A DNA stretch of 64,000 nt from DASXYG01 sp036502625 (GCA_036502625.1 DASXYG010000105.1:113971-177970), one strand, 5' to 3'; positions 10,391-19,529 are shown, numbered from the stretch's first letter. Made by a program: numbers and translations. The notes: generated by a model from the sequence alone, not told the origin.

Positions 10391-11200
10391 TCAGGTGAGC
10401 CAGGTGTCGCCGCGGCGGGCAACGGCGTACACGGTGGCCATGTCGCCGGCGTCCAGGACGATCGGGAGGCGGTTGATCCAGTCGCGCAGCGCGCCGGGGC
10501 CGGGGAGGACGGCTACGTCGGTCTGGGCGTCGCCGGGATGGCCGGCGCGGCCGCGCTGGAAGTCCTGCTGGCCGACGAAGACCAGCGCGGGGCGCACCGG
10601 GATGTCGCAGCCCGCCGACAGGAGGCGCTTGTACGCGCGGCGGGCCTCGGCGCGCGACTTCACCAGGTACGGCACCTCGTGGCCGCCGACCCAGATCGCG
10701 TGGTCGCCGACGCGGACGGCGGCGGACGTCCGCTTGGTGTTCACGGTGACGACGCCGAACGGGCCGACGACGACGTGGTCGATGTCCGTGCCGCCGTCGC
10801 CGACCTGGACGCCGTGCAGGACGTGCCAGCCGTCGCGCGCGGCGTACTTGTCCAGCGCGCGGCCGACCTTCCGCTCGCCGCGCGAGCCTCCGGCGTACGA
10901 GCGCGCGTCGGTGCGGACGCCCACGAGGCGCGCGAGAGCGGTACCCACAGGGTGTGCACGGCGCAGAGGCGAAGGTACGTCGGGTGGGACGATCTTGGCG
11001 ATCTTGCCCGAGGCGCGGAGGCGTTCGGACTCGGCGGTGGCGGCCGACCAGAAGTCCGCGGACAGGGCCGGGTCGTCCAACTGGTGGGTGCCGGTCACCG
11101 GGTCGTACCAGCCGATCGCGCGCGGCTCGGGCTCCGCCGTGGAGACGTACACGCGGGTCCTGCCGTAGCGGCGCCGCACCTTGACATCGAGTTCGGGCAC
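10391..11200 (-). CDS. NERD (nuclease-related) domain protein
   Basis: About 269 residues. The central part 'GERKVGRAL...GWHVLHGVQVG' followed by 'GGTDIDHVVVGPFGVVTVNTK' is the NERD core: the Asp in DIDH and the VNTK segment match the restriction-endonuclease-like fold of this family. NERD proteins are suspected nucleases in DNA processing or defence; no experimental role is certain. The N-terminal ~100 residues and C-terminal ~60 residues are not assigned. GTG 11200 (VPELDVKVRRRYG, preceded by GGAAGGTG) is preferred; an ATG at 11248 would add 16 residues without homology. No linked helicase or methylase gene is seen, so a restriction role is not supported by context. Confidence 0.78.
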   Translation of the reverse strand: MPELDVKVRRRYGRTRVYVSTAEPEPRAIGWYDPVTGTHQLDDPALSADFWSAATAESERLRASGKIAKIVPPDVPSPLRRAHPVGTALARLVGVRTDARSYAGGSRGERKVGRALDKYAARDGWHVLHGVQVGDGGTDIDHVVVGPFGVVTVNTKRTSAAVRVGDHAIWVGGHEVPYLVKSRAEARRAYKRLLSAGCDIPVRPALVFVGQQDFQRGRAGHPGDAQTDVAVLPGPGALRDWINRLPIVLDAGDMATVYAVARRGDTWLT

Positions 11201-11299
11201 GCCGCACCTTCCCGTAGCCGGCCCATCACGCACGGAAGGTTGTATCACCGGGCGTTCGGGGCGGCCAGCGGTGGGCGCGGCGCGATCCGGCCAGCGGCG

Positions 11300-12190
11300 T
11301 CAGGACGACGGGCGGACGCCGGGAAGCGCGAAGGTGCCGTCGGGGAGCGGGTCGACGAGGCCGTCGGCGATGAGGCCGTCGAGCGCGCGTGCCCGCTGGA
11401 CCGGGTCGTCCCAGGCGGCGTCCAGCGGCGCGCGGTCGACCGGGCCGTCGGCGGCGCGCAGCACCGCCAGCAGCCGGCCGCGGCACTGCCGGTCGGTGCC
11501 GGCGTACGTCTGGCCGCGGCGCGGCGGGCCCTGGTACGCGGGGCGGCCCGCGGTGTGCCACGCGCAGTCGGCCACGACCGGGCAGGCGCCGCAGGACGGG
11601 CCGCGGGCCGTGCAGACGAGCGCGCCGAGCTCCATGCTGGCCGCCGCCCACCGCGCGGCACGCGGCGGGTCGTCGGGCAGCAGGCTCTCCGCGAGCGTCT
11701 GCTCCGCGGTCGTGCGCGCCTTCGGCGGGTGCTCCTCGGCGCTGACGAGCCGCGCCAGGACCCGGCGCACGTTCGTGTCGAGCACGGCGTGGCGCTGCCC
11801 GAAAGCGAAGCTGGCGATCGCGGCCGCGGTGTACGGGCCGATGCCGGGCAGCGCGAGCAGGTCGTCGTGCGACTCGGGCACGCGGCCGTCGTGCCGCTCG
11901 ACCAGGGCGCACGCGATGGCGTGCAGGTTCAGCGCGCGGCGCGGGTAGCCGAGCCGGTCCCACTGGCGTACGGCCTCGCCGGGCGCGTCGGCGGCGAGGT
12001 CGGCCGGGGTGGGCCAGCGGCGCAGCCAGGCGTCGTACGCGGGCAGGACGCGGGCGACCGGCGTCTGCTGGAGCATGATCTCGCTGACGAGGATCGCCCA
12101 GGGTGTGGCCTCGGGGCGGCGCCACGGGAGGTCGCGTGCGTGGGTCTCGAACCAGGCGATAACCGGTTCGGCAAAGGGGTTGGCAGCCAT
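11300..12190 (-). CDS. mutY: A/G-specific adenine glycosylase MutY
   Basis: A 296-residue base-excision enzyme that removes adenine opposite 8-oxoguanine. It shows the catalytic Glu in SEIMLQQTPV (near residue 37), the helix-hairpin-helix LPGIGPYTAAAI (near 115), the catalytic Asp in AVLDTNVRRVLAR, and the [4Fe-4S] ligand pattern C-x6-C-x2-C-x5-C (CTARGPSCGACPVVADC). The C-terminal NUDIX-like 8-oxoG reading domain is short ('RGRLLAVLRAADGPVDRAPL' onward), as in other actinobacterial MutY. Start chosen at ATG 12190 (MAANPFAEP, GGAAG upstream); the open frame upstream of it has no similarity. The gene is divergent from the next gene with a 74-base gap. Confidence 0.95.
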   Translation of the reverse strand: MAANPFAEPVIAWFETHARDLPWRRPEATPWAILVSEIMLQQTPVARVLPAYDAWLRRWPTPADLAADAPGEAVRQWDRLGYPRRALNLHAIACALVERHDGRVPESHDDLLALPGIGPYTAAAIASFAFGQRHAVLDTNVRRVLARLVSAEEHPPKARTTAEQTLAESLLPDDPPRAARWAAASMELGALVCTARGPSCGACPVVADCAWHTAGRPAYQGPPRRGQTYAGTDRQCRGRLLAVLRAADGPVDRAPLDAAWDDPVQRARALDGLIADGLVDPLPDGTFALPGVRPSS

Positions 12191-12264
12191 CGTTCTTCCA
12201 TCGTGACACGCGGGGCGCGGCGAGTTGACCGGGGAACCGGGAGGTGCATCGACATACTGCCTGT

Positions 12265-12987
12265 ATGGATCCGCATACGTTCCGTGGGGGAGACTCGGAC
12301 CCGGAGGATCCAACGACCTACTGGCGTCGTAGGGTCTTCGCCCTCGGGGGAGTACTGGGAGTCGTCGCGCTACTGGCCTGGGCCTGCTCGGGCGCGGCGG
12401 GGGGAAAGGACGAGAAACAGCAGGTCGCGCAGCAGTCAGCGCGGCCGAAGCCGACCAGCTCGCCGGTCGCGACGGTCACCGTCACCGTCACGCCGACACC
12501 GACCGTGAGCGGCAGCGGGTCGCCGAGCCCCTCGGGTTCGGCGAGCCCGTCAGGGTCCGCGAGCCCGTCCGCCTCGCCGTCGCCGGCGAAGCTCGGGCCC
12601 GACGACCCCTGCGACCCGCACGACGTCGTGGTCACCTCGGACCTCGGCGGCGAGACGTACCGCGGCGGGCGGCAGCCGACGTTCGGCTACACCATCGTGA
12701 ACACCGGCAGCCGCACCTGCGCGTACGACGTCGGGCCCAAGGGACTCGAACTGAAGATCACCTCCGGCAGCGACCGCATCTGGTCAAGCGGCGACTGCGC
12801 GAAGGGCGTCACCGACTCCAAGCGGCTCAAACGCGGCGTGCCGTACACCAGGACCGTCACCTGGGACCGCACCCGGTCGACCCCGTCGTGCCGGCACACG
12901 CACCAGAAGGCGCGTCCCGGTACGTACGTCGTGCGGTTCGGCGGCGACCACGTGAAGTCGCAGAGCCACGTGTTCTACCTGCGCTGA
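12265..12987 (+). CDS. Membrane-anchored secreted protein with Ser/Pro-rich linker
   Basis: A 240-residue protein: a short acidic cytoplasmic start (MDPHTFRGGDSDPEDPTTYW), one membrane segment (about residues 28-45, 'VFALGGVLGVVALLAWAC'), a Ser/Pro/Thr/Gly-rich extracellular linker (about 60-115, with repeated SGSASPSG units), and a C-terminal Ig-like domain with three or four Cys that resembles the beta-sandwich extracellular domains of actinobacterial DUF4232-type proteins. Function unknown. ATG 12265 is preferred over a GTG at 12244: CATACT at 12253-12258 ends exactly six bases before this ATG, as in other leaderless genes of the window, and no Shine-Dalgarno serves it. The 3' end overlaps the convergent MFS gene by 13 bases. 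Confidence 0.7.
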   Translation: MDPHTFRGGDSDPEDPTTYWRRRVFALGGVLGVVALLAWACSGAAGGKDEKQQVAQQSARPKPTSSPVATVTVTVTPTPTVSGSGSPSPSGSASPSGSASPSASPSPAKLGPDDPCDPHDVVVTSDLGGETYRGGRQPTFGYTIVNTGSRTCAYDVGPKGLELKITSGSDRIWSSGDCAKGVTDSKRLKRGVPYTRTVTWDRTRSTPSCRHTHQKARPGTYVVRFGGDHVKSQSHVFYLR

Positions 12988-14180
12988 CGGGGTCGTACGA
13001 GCCGTACGGCGAGCGCGGTCGCGGACGCGGCGAGGCCGAACGCCCCGCCGAGGGCGCACGTGCCCGGCCAGCCGAAGTGGGCGAACGCCACGGACGCCAG
13101 GGCCGAGCCGGCCGCGCCGCCGGCGAAGTACGCCGTCATGTAGGCGGAGTTGAGGCGGCTGCGCGCCTCGGGGGCGAGGGCGTAGACGAGGTGCTGGTTC
13201 GTGATGTGCAGGCCCTGGGCGGCGAGGTCCAGGAGGACGATGCCGGCGATGAGGGCGGCCAGGGAGGTGGCGCCCCAGAGGATCGGCAGCCAGCTCAGCG
13301 CCAGGATGACGGTCGTGGCGCCGGTGAGCGCGCCGGTGCGGCCGCGGTCGGCGAACCGGCCCGCCATCGACGCGGCGAGCGCGCCGGCCGCGCCGACCAG
13401 GCCGAACGCGCCGATGGTGCCGGCGGAGTAGCCGTACGGCGGCGCCGACAGCAGGAACGCGATCGAGGTCCACAGCACGCTGAACGCGCCGAAGGACAGC
13501 GCGCCGAGCACCATGCGGACGCGCAGCACCGGTTCGTCGCGGATGATGCGCGTGACCGAGCGCAGCAGCGCGGGGTAGCCGATGGACACGGAGTGCCGGT
13601 CGCGCGGCAGCCAGCGGGCCAGCGCCGCCGCGGCGGCCAGCAGCAGGACGGCGGCCACGGCGTAGACCGTGCGCCAGCCGCCGAGCTCGGCGAGGTAGCC
13701 GGCGGCCGTACGGGCCAGGAGGATGCCGAGGAGCAGGCCGCTCATCACGAGGCCGACCGTGCGGCCGCGCTCGCCCGGCGCGGCGAGGGTCGCGGCGTAC
13801 GGCACGAGGATCTGCGCGACCACCGAGACCACGCCGACCACGCCGACGGCGGCGAACAGCCCGGCCGGTACCCGCAGCACGGCCACGCAGGCCAGGCCCG
13901 CCGCGGACAGGATGGTCAGCACGACGAGCAGGCGGCGACGCTCCAGGAGGTCGCCGAGGGGGAGCAGGAAGATCAGGCCGAGCGCGTAGCCGAGCTGCGC
14001 GACCGTGACGATCAGGCCGGACTGCTGGACCGTCAGGTGGAGGTCGTGGCCGATGTCGTGCAGCAGCGGCTGGGCGTAGTAGTTGCTCGCGACGGCGAGG
14101 CCGGTGACGGTCGCCATGAGCCAGACGACGGCCCGCGGCAGGCGCGTGGCTTGGTCAGGGGGCGCGGGGGTGCTGGTCAG
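12975..14180 (-). CDS. Major facilitator superfamily transporter
   Basis: A roughly 400-residue, 12-helix drug/proton antiporter-like MFS protein: 'GYALGLIFLLPLGDLLERRR' is the motif A loop between helices 2 and 3, and 'FADRGRTG' is its second-half copy. The first ATG (14117) would delete the front of helix 1 (AVVWLMATVTGLAVASNYY). In the same frame a CTG at 14180 forms a CTGA overlap with the disA stop codon and has a GGAG eight bases upstream, so translation probably starts at CTG, giving 401 residues. The overlap implies translational coupling with disA. Substrate unknown; the closest general similarity is to the YnfM/arabinose-efflux type (inference). Confidence 0.85.
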   Translation of the reverse strand: MTSTPAPPDQATRLPRAVVWLMATVTGLAVASNYYAQPLLHDIGHDLHLTVQQSGLIVTVAQLGYALGLIFLLPLGDLLERRRLLVVLTILSAAGLACVAVLRVPAGLFAAVGVVGVVSVVAQILVPYAATLAAPGERGRTVGLVMSGLLLGILLARTAAGYLAELGGWRTVYAVAAVLLLAAAAALARWLPRDRHSVSIGYPALLRSVTRIIRDEPVLRVRMVLGALSFGAFSVLWTSIAFLLSAPPYGYSAGTIGAFGLVGAAGALAASMAGRFADRGRTGALTGATTVILALSWLPILWGATSLAALIAGIVLLDLAAQGLHITNQHLVYALAPEARSRLNSAYMTAYFAGGAAGSALASVAFAHFGWPGTCALGGAFGLAASATALAVRLVRPRQRR

Positions 14181-15265
14181 ACGTAGCGCTCCAGGATGGA
14201 GGACTCGGCCAGCCGGGACAGGCCCTCGCGGACGGAGCGGGCGCGCGACTCGCCGACGCCGCCGACGGACTGGAGGTCGTCGATGTTGGCGGCGAGCAGC
14301 TTCTGCAGCGAGCCGAAGTGCTCGACCAGGCGCTCGACGACGAGGCTCGGCAGCCGGGGGACCTTCGCGAGCAGGCGGTAGCCGCGCGGGCTGACCGGGG
14401 CGTCGAGCGCGCCGCCGCCGTCGAACCCGAGGACCTGCGCGACGGTGGTGAGCTCGAGCAGCTCGGTGGCGCCGAGGCGGTCGAGTTCGTCGAGGACGTC
14501 GCCGGTCTGGCGGTGGTGCGGGCCGGGGACGGTCAGGAGGTAGTCGCGGACGATCAGCTCGCGGTCGATGTCGACGCCGGAGACCAGTTCGTCGAGCTGG
14601 AGGGTGAGCAGGCGGCCGTCGGTGCCGAGCTCGACGACGTAGCCCTCGATCTCGTCGGCGATGCGGCGCACCATTTCCAGCCGCTGGAGGACGGCCGTCA
14701 TGTCGCGGACGGTGGCGAGGTCCTCGATCTCCAGCGCCGAGAGGGTGCCGGACACTTCGTCGAGGCGGAGCTTGTAGCGCTCGAGGGTGGCGAGCGCCTG
14801 GTTGGCGCGCGACAGGATGGCCGCGGAGTCTTCGAGGACGTTGCGGTGGCCGTCGAAGTAGAGCGCGATGATGCGCATGGACTGGCTCACGGTGATCACC
14901 GGGTAGCCGGTCTGCCTGGCCACGCGCTCGGCCGTACGGTGGCGGGTGCCCGATTCGTCGGTGGGGATGCCGGGGTCGGGGACGAGGTGGACGGCGGCGC
15001 GGACGATCCGTTGGCGCGAGCTGTCGAGCACGACGGCGCCGTCCATCTTGGCGAGCTCGCGCAGGCGGGTGGCGGAGAACTCGACATCCAGCTCGAAACC
15101 GCCCGTGCAGAGGTCGGACACCTGGTCGTCGTAGCCGAGGACGATGAGCGCGCCGGTGCGGCCGCGCAGTATCCGCTCGAGCCCGTCGCGGATGGACGTG
15201 CCCGGTGCGACGGCGGCGAGAGCGGAGCGCCGCCGCTCGTCTAGACCTGTCTCTTTGCCTGGCAC
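14177..15265 (-). CDS. disA: DisA, diadenylate cyclase and DNA integrity scanner
   Basis: A 362-residue octameric enzyme that makes cyclic di-AMP from two ATP and stops doing so at branched DNA. The DAC domain (about residues 10-150) has the signature DGA at 75-77 (KMDGAVVLD) and RHR at 108-110 (GTRHRTAERV). A helical spine follows, and the C-terminal helix-hairpin-helix DNA-binding domain (about 300-350) reads NIDDLQSVGGVGESRARSV. It lies directly downstream of radA on the same strand (gap about 70 bases), the conserved actinobacterial pairing in which RadA and DisA interact. The stop codon overlaps the start of the MFS gene. Confidence 0.97.
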   Translation of the reverse strand: MPGKETGLDERRRSALAAVAPGTSIRDGLERILRGRTGALIVLGYDDQVSDLCTGGFELDVEFSATRLRELAKMDGAVVLDSSRQRIVRAAVHLVPDPGIPTDESGTRHRTAERVARQTGYPVITVSQSMRIIALYFDGHRNVLEDSAAILSRANQALATLERYKLRLDEVSGTLSALEIEDLATVRDMTAVLQRLEMVRRIADEIEGYVVELGTDGRLLTLQLDELVSGVDIDRELIVRDYLLTVPGPHHRQTGDVLDELDRLGATELLELTTVAQVLGFDGGGALDAPVSPRGYRLLAKVPRLPSLVVERLVEHFGSLQKLLAANIDDLQSVGGVGESRARSVREGLSRLAESSILERYV

Positions 15266-15338
15266 TGGGCCCCCGGTGGTCGTTTGATCTGGGCCAGTTT
15301 AGTCACCGAGGGCACCCCGCGGCATGCGGTCACCATGG

Positions 15339-16760
15339 TCACTGGGGTCCCAGCGCGGCGCGCAGCGCGGCCGCGATATCCGGGACCTCGGTCACCTTGA
15401 GGCCGTCGGGCATGCCGGAGACGCCCTCGGGGACGAGCGCGTGGCGGAAGCCGAGCCGCGCGGCCTCGGACATGCGGCGGGCGGCGCCGCTGACCGGTCG
15501 TACGTCGCCGGCGAGGCCGACCTCGCCCAGCGCGACGAGGCCGGGCGGCAGCGGGAGGTCCATGACGGAGCTGGTGATGGCCAGCGCGACGGCGAGGTCG
15601 ACGGACGGCTCGGCGAGCTTCACGCCGCCGACGGTGGCGGCGTAGACGTCGGAGGCGCCGATCTGGATCTTCGCCCGGCGCTGCAGGACGGCCAGGATCA
15701 TCGCGACGCGCGCGGACTCCAGCCCGGACGTGGCGCGCCGCGGGTTGGTCAGGGCCGACGGCGCGACCAGCGCCTGCACCTCGGCGACCAGCGGACGGCG
15801 GCCGTCGGACGTGACGGTCACGCAGGTGCCGGAGACGGGCTCGCTGTGGCGGGTGAGGAACACGCCGCTGGGGTCGGGCAGCCCGATCAGGCCCTCCTCG
15901 CCGAGGTCGAAGCAGCCGACCTCGTCGGTGGGGCCGTAGCGGTTCTTCACGGCGCGGACCATGCGCAGCCGCGAATGGCGGTCGCCCTCGAACGACAGCA
16001 CGACGTCGACCAGGTGCTCCAGGACGCGGGGGCCGGCGATGCCGCCGTCCTTCGTGACGTGGCCGACCAGGACGGTGGTCAGGCCGCGCTGTTTCGCGAC
16101 CCGGATGAGCGCCCCGGCGACCTCGCGGACCTGCGTGACGCCGCCGGGCGCGCCGTCGACCTCGCCGGACGCGACGGTCTGCACGGAGTCGACGACCAGG
16201 AGCCCGGGGTCGGTCTCCTCGACGTGGCCGAGCACGGCGGACAGGTCGGTCTCGGCGGCGAGGTAGAGCGCGGGGTCGAGCGCGCCGATGCGGTCGGCGC
16301 GCAGCCTGACCTGCGTGACCGACTCCTCGCCCGTGACGTACAGCGCGGGCTTGGCGGGCTCGGCGCCGCCGGGTGACGGCTCGCCGGCGCGGCCCGCGCA
16401 CATGGCGGCCACTTCGAGCAGCAGCGTGGACTTGCCGACGCCCGGCTCCCCGGCGAGCAGCACCACCGCGCCGGGCACGAGGCCGCCGCCGAGCACGCGG
16501 TCGAGCTCGTCGATTCCGGTCGCCCGTGCGTGGGCCGACGTGACGTCCACTTCGGGGATCGGACGGGCGGGCGCGCTCACCGGCCCGGCCGCGACGGGGC
16601 GCAGCGTGGACTTCAGCGACCGCGGTACGCCGACCTCCTCGACCGTGCCCCACGCCTGGCACTCGCCGCAGCGCCCCACCCACTTGGTGGTCTGCCACCC
16701 GCACTCCGAACAGCGGTACTGGCTCTTCTGCGCGGGCTCGCGCGTGGGCGATTTGGCCAT
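15339..16760 (-). CDS. radA: RadA, branch-migration ATPase in recombinational repair
   Basis: A 473-residue RecA-like hexameric helicase that extends D-loops. The N-terminal zinc finger has C17, C20, C31 and C34 (CSECGWQTTKWVGRCGEC). Walker A is GEPGVGKST near residue 102; the RadA-specific KNRYG motif is near 270; the C-terminal third is the Lon-protease-like domain (IQIGASDVYAATVGGVKLAEP onward), catalytically inert in this family. Start chosen at ATG 16760 (MAKSPTREPAQK); the frame is open for another 94 codons without similarity. TACGCT ends seven bases before the ATG with no Shine-Dalgarno, suggesting a leaderless transcript. It probably forms an operon with disA and the MFS gene. Confidence 0.97.
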   Translation of the reverse strand: MAKSPTREPAQKSQYRCSECGWQTTKWVGRCGECQAWGTVEEVGVPRSLKSTLRPVAAGPVSAPARPIPEVDVTSAHARATGIDELDRVLGGGLVPGAVVLLAGEPGVGKSTLLLEVAAMCAGRAGEPSPGGAEPAKPALYVTGEESVTQVRLRADRIGALDPALYLAAETDLSAVLGHVEETDPGLLVVDSVQTVASGEVDGAPGGVTQVREVAGALIRVAKQRGLTTVLVGHVTKDGGIAGPRVLEHLVDVVLSFEGDRHSRLRMVRAVKNRYGPTDEVGCFDLGEEGLIGLPDPSGVFLTRHSEPVSGTCVTVTSDGRRPLVAEVQALVAPSALTNPRRATSGLESARVAMILAVLQRRAKIQIGASDVYAATVGGVKLAEPSVDLAVALAITSSVMDLPLPPGLVALGEVGLAGDVRPVSGAARRMSEAARLGFRHALVPEGVSGMPDGLKVTEVPDIAAALRAALGPQ

Positions 16761-16881
16761 GGGACGGAGCGTACGGCCGGGCACCGACAAACGCGCGCCG
16801 ACATGCACAGCCTGTGGACGACGCCCGCGCGTACGGAACCATGGCTTGTCGGAGCGGACCTCATCATGCACGATCCGTGAC

Positions 16882-17778
16882 GTGAGCCCAGCCCCGTACG
16901 CGCGCTTATCCGGGGTGGCGCTGGCCGCCGTCCTGGCCACGGGCGCCGCCACCGGCACCCCGGCGGGCTGCGCGCCCGCGAGGTCGTCCGCGAGCGCGTC
17001 CGCCGTGCACGCCCGGTACGTCGCGCTCGGCGACTCCTTCACTGCCGGGCCGCTGGTGCCGCACGAGTCGGGGCATCCGGCCCTGTGCCTGCGCTCCGAC
17101 CACGGCTACCCGGCGCTGGTGGCGAAGAAGCTGCGGGTGCGGAGCTTCACGAACGTCAGTTGCGCGGGCGCGAGGACGGCGGACATGGCCGGGTCCGAGC
17201 ACCTCGGCATCGGCACGAACCCGCCGCAACTGGACGCCGTCCACACGTCGACGACGCTGGTCACCGTGGGCATCGGCGGCAACGACATCGGCTTCTCCGG
17301 CATCGCCCTCACCTGCCTGACCCTGGGCGTCACCGATTCGCGCGGCGCGCCGTGCCGCCGGGTGTACGTCCACCACGGCACCGACACCCTGCGGAAGAGG
17401 ATCGACGCGACCGGCCCCCGGGTGGCGCGGCTGCTGCGGCGCATCCACGCCCGCGCGCCGCACGCCCGCGTGGTCGTGGTCGGCTACCTGCGGATGCTGC
17501 CGACCGCCGTACCGCGCTGCTTCCCCCGCGTGCCGGTCGCCGACGGCGACGTCCGTTACCTCGGCGGCGTGGAGCGCGCGCTGAACGCGATGCTGGAGGA
17601 GCGCGCCGGCGCGGGCGGCGCGACGTTCGTGTCCGTGTACGCGCCGGGCCACGACATGTGCCAGCGGCATGCCCGCTGGGTCGAGGGCGTCATCCCGACG
17701 ACCAGGTCCGCGCCCATCCACCCGAACGCCGCCGGAATGCGCGCCACAGCGGCCGCGGTCGAGGACGCCGTCGGCTAG
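16882..17778 (+). CDS. Secreted GDSL/SGNH-family esterase, copy 1
   Basis: A 298-residue exported lipase/esterase. An N-terminal signal sequence (about 1-30, ending near PAGC, which could be a lipobox) precedes the SGNH core: block I GDSF with nucleophile Ser52, block III GGND (in VGIGGNDIGF), and block V HPN (near 280, in APIHPNAAGM). Six cysteines at the positions typical of Streptomyces-type secreted SGNH lipases suggest disulfides. GTG 16882 is the first plausible start; only weak Shine-Dalgarno similarity is seen, and CACGAT lies seven bases before it. The next gene is a close paralog in tandem, indicating duplication. Confidence 0.88.
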   Translation: MSPAPYARLSGVALAAVLATGAATGTPAGCAPARSSASASAVHARYVALGDSFTAGPLVPHESGHPALCLRSDHGYPALVAKKLRVRSFTNVSCAGARTADMAGSEHLGIGTNPPQLDAVHTSTTLVTVGIGGNDIGFSGIALTCLTLGVTDSRGAPCRRVYVHHGTDTLRKRIDATGPRVARLLRRIHARAPHARVVVVGYLRMLPTAVPRCFPRVPVADGDVRYLGGVERALNAMLEERAGAGGATFVSVYAPGHDMCQRHARWVEGVIPTTRSAPIHPNAAGMRATAAAVEDAVG

Positions 17779-17899
17779 GCGACACCCCGTAGTTGGGCCT
17801 TGCCGGGGTGGGGTTCGTGGTGCACGATGCGTGGCGGGACGACCACACAGTGATCATCGCGCTCCGCCGGGAGCCCGATCCGAGGAGCGTGGGTGCGTG

Positions 17900-18784
17900 A
17901 TGGTGCGTCGGCGTATGGCGGGTCTCGGTGGTGCCGTGCTCCTCGCGGCGGTGGGCCTCGCGGCCGGGGGCGGTCCGGCCGCCGCCGACACCGGTCCGAA
18001 CTACGTCTCGCTCGGCGACTCCTACACCGCGGGGCCGCTGATCCCCGACCAGACCGGCCACCCCGCGCTGTGCCTGCGGTCCACCCACAACTATCCGTCG
18101 CTGGTGGCGAAGTCCGTCGGCGCCGCGACGTTCACCGACGCGAGCTGCAGCGGCTCCACCACCGACGACATGACGAGCGCGCAGAACCTCGGCATCTCCT
18201 CGAACCCGCCGGAGTTCGACTCCCTCAAGGCGGACACCACGCTGGTCACCGTGGGCATCGGCGGCAACGACATCGGGTTCGGCTCGATCATCCTCACCTG
18301 CGGGTCGCTGAGCGTCACCAACCCGGCGGGCGCGCCGTGCGAGAAGAAGTACACCTCGGGCGGCACCGACCAGCTCCAGGCCAAGATCGACGCGACCGGG
18401 CCCAAGATCGCCGCGATGCTCGACGGCATCCACGCGCGGTCGCCGCACGCGCGCGTCATCGTCGTCGGCTACCCGCGCGTGCTGCCCGCCTCCGGCAAGG
18501 GCTGCTGGCCCGTGGTGCCGATCGCCGCGGGCGACGTGCCGTACCTCTCTGGCGTCGAGAAGAGCCTGAACGCGATGCTGGAGAAGCGCGCGCACGACGG
18601 CGGCGCGTCGTACGCCGTGAACTTCACCGCCGGGCACGACCTCTGCCAGGCGCCCGCGGACAAGTGGGTCGAGGGGATCATCCCGACGATGCCCGCCGCG
18701 CCCGTCCACCCCAACGCGAACGGAATGCGGGCCACCGCGGGCGCGGTCGAGCAGGCCGTCAGTAGTACTTCCAGCGAACGTTGA
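17900..18784 (+). CDS. Secreted GDSL/SGNH-family esterase, copy 2
   Basis: A 294-residue paralog of the preceding gene, with the same blocks: GDSY (Ser41), GGND and HPN (near 270, in APVHPNANGM), and the same cysteine pattern. The signal peptide ends near PAAADTG. More than half of the residues appear identical to copy 1 by eye over the mature part, with long shared runs such as TTLVTVGIGGNDIGF. GAGGAG at 17882-17887 serves ATG 17900 or the adjacent GTG 17897. The last 26 coding bases overlap the convergent methyltransferase gene. Likely an extracellular esterase or phospholipase; substrate unknown. Confidence 0.88.
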   Translation: MVRRRMAGLGGAVLLAAVGLAAGGGPAAADTGPNYVSLGDSYTAGPLIPDQTGHPALCLRSTHNYPSLVAKSVGAATFTDASCSGSTTDDMTSAQNLGISSNPPEFDSLKADTTLVTVGIGGNDIGFGSIILTCGSLSVTNPAGAPCEKKYTSGGTDQLQAKIDATGPKIAAMLDGIHARSPHARVIVVGYPRVLPASGKGCWPVVPIAAGDVPYLSGVEKSLNAMLEKRAHDGGASYAVNFTAGHDLCQAPADKWVEGIIPTMPAAPVHPNANGMRATAGAVEQAVSSTSSER

Positions 18785-19457
18785 CCGGGTAGTCGATCTC
18801 CAGGCCGGCGTGCTCGGCGGTGAACTCGGCGGCGAGGTCCGCGGGGAACTCGATGGCGAGCACGGCGGCGAGGTCGGCCCGCGACTCGAACGCGAGCCGC
18901 ATCTCCACCCGCCGCCGCGAGAAGCCGCGCCCGGACCAGAAACGCTCCACGTCGTCGGGCTCGTAGCGCGGGAAGTGGCGGCGGAACCAGCGGCCGTACG
19001 TGCCGCGCGCGGCGTCGATGTCCACGACGAACGCCGCGCCGCCCTTCCGCATCACCCGCGCGAGCTCGGCCAGGCCGGGCTCGCAGCCGGGGCCGAAGAA
19101 GTACGCCCACCGGGCGTGCGCGACGTCGACGGACGCGGGCGGCAGCGGCAGCTCCTGCGCGCCCGCGTTGCGCACGGACGCGTTCGGCAGCCCGGCGACC
19201 CGGTCGCGGGCGCGTACGGCCAGCCCGCGGTGCGGCTCGACGCCGACGACCGTACGGGCGCGCGCCGCGAACCGGGGAAGATGGAAGCCGGTGCCGCAGC
19301 CGACGTCGAGCACGGCGGCGCCGTCCCACGGCCGGATCTCGGTCATCGCGGACTCGATGAGCCCGTCGGGATCGACGGCGCGGTTGTACACCTCGTAGAT
19401 ATCCGGGCTGTTCCAGATGTTGGGGCTCGGGATCGCGCCCCGTACGGCCTGCGACAC
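18759..19457 (-). CDS. Class I SAM-dependent methyltransferase
   Basis: About 232 residues with a Rossmann methyltransferase core: motif I VLDVGCGTGFHLPRF (near residue 50), acidic motif II VVGVEPHRG, and 'DVAHARWAYFFGPGCEPGL' at motif IV. No substrate-specific feature is recognised. The N-terminal region (IPSPNIWNSPDIYEVYNRAVDPDG) is typical of a family of small actinobacterial methyltransferases. GTG 19457 is preferred because TATGTT ends six bases before it; a GTG at 19481 would add eight residues. The 3' end overlaps the second esterase gene by 26 bases on the opposite strand. Confidence 0.8.
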   Translation of the reverse strand: MSQAVRGAIPSPNIWNSPDIYEVYNRAVDPDGLIESAMTEIRPWDGAAVLDVGCGTGFHLPRFAARARTVVGVEPHRGLAVRARDRVAGLPNASVRNAGAQELPLPPASVDVAHARWAYFFGPGCEPGLAELARVMRKGGAAFVVDIDAARGTYGRWFRRHFPRYEPDDVERFWSGRGFSRRRVEMRLAFESRADLAAVLAIEFPADLAAEFTAEHAGLEIDYPVNVRWKYY

Positions 19458-19529
19458 GTTAGTAACATATTCGCCGGGCACATAGTCTTGGCTCAGCTCT
19501 CCGCTATGAAGGGAACGAGGGCGACCCCT

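Noticed and set aside
10391..12190. NERD protein and MutY as a restriction or defence module
   Set aside because: No methylase, helicase or second nuclease partner nearby, and mutY is a housekeeping gene; adjacency is not evidence of a system.
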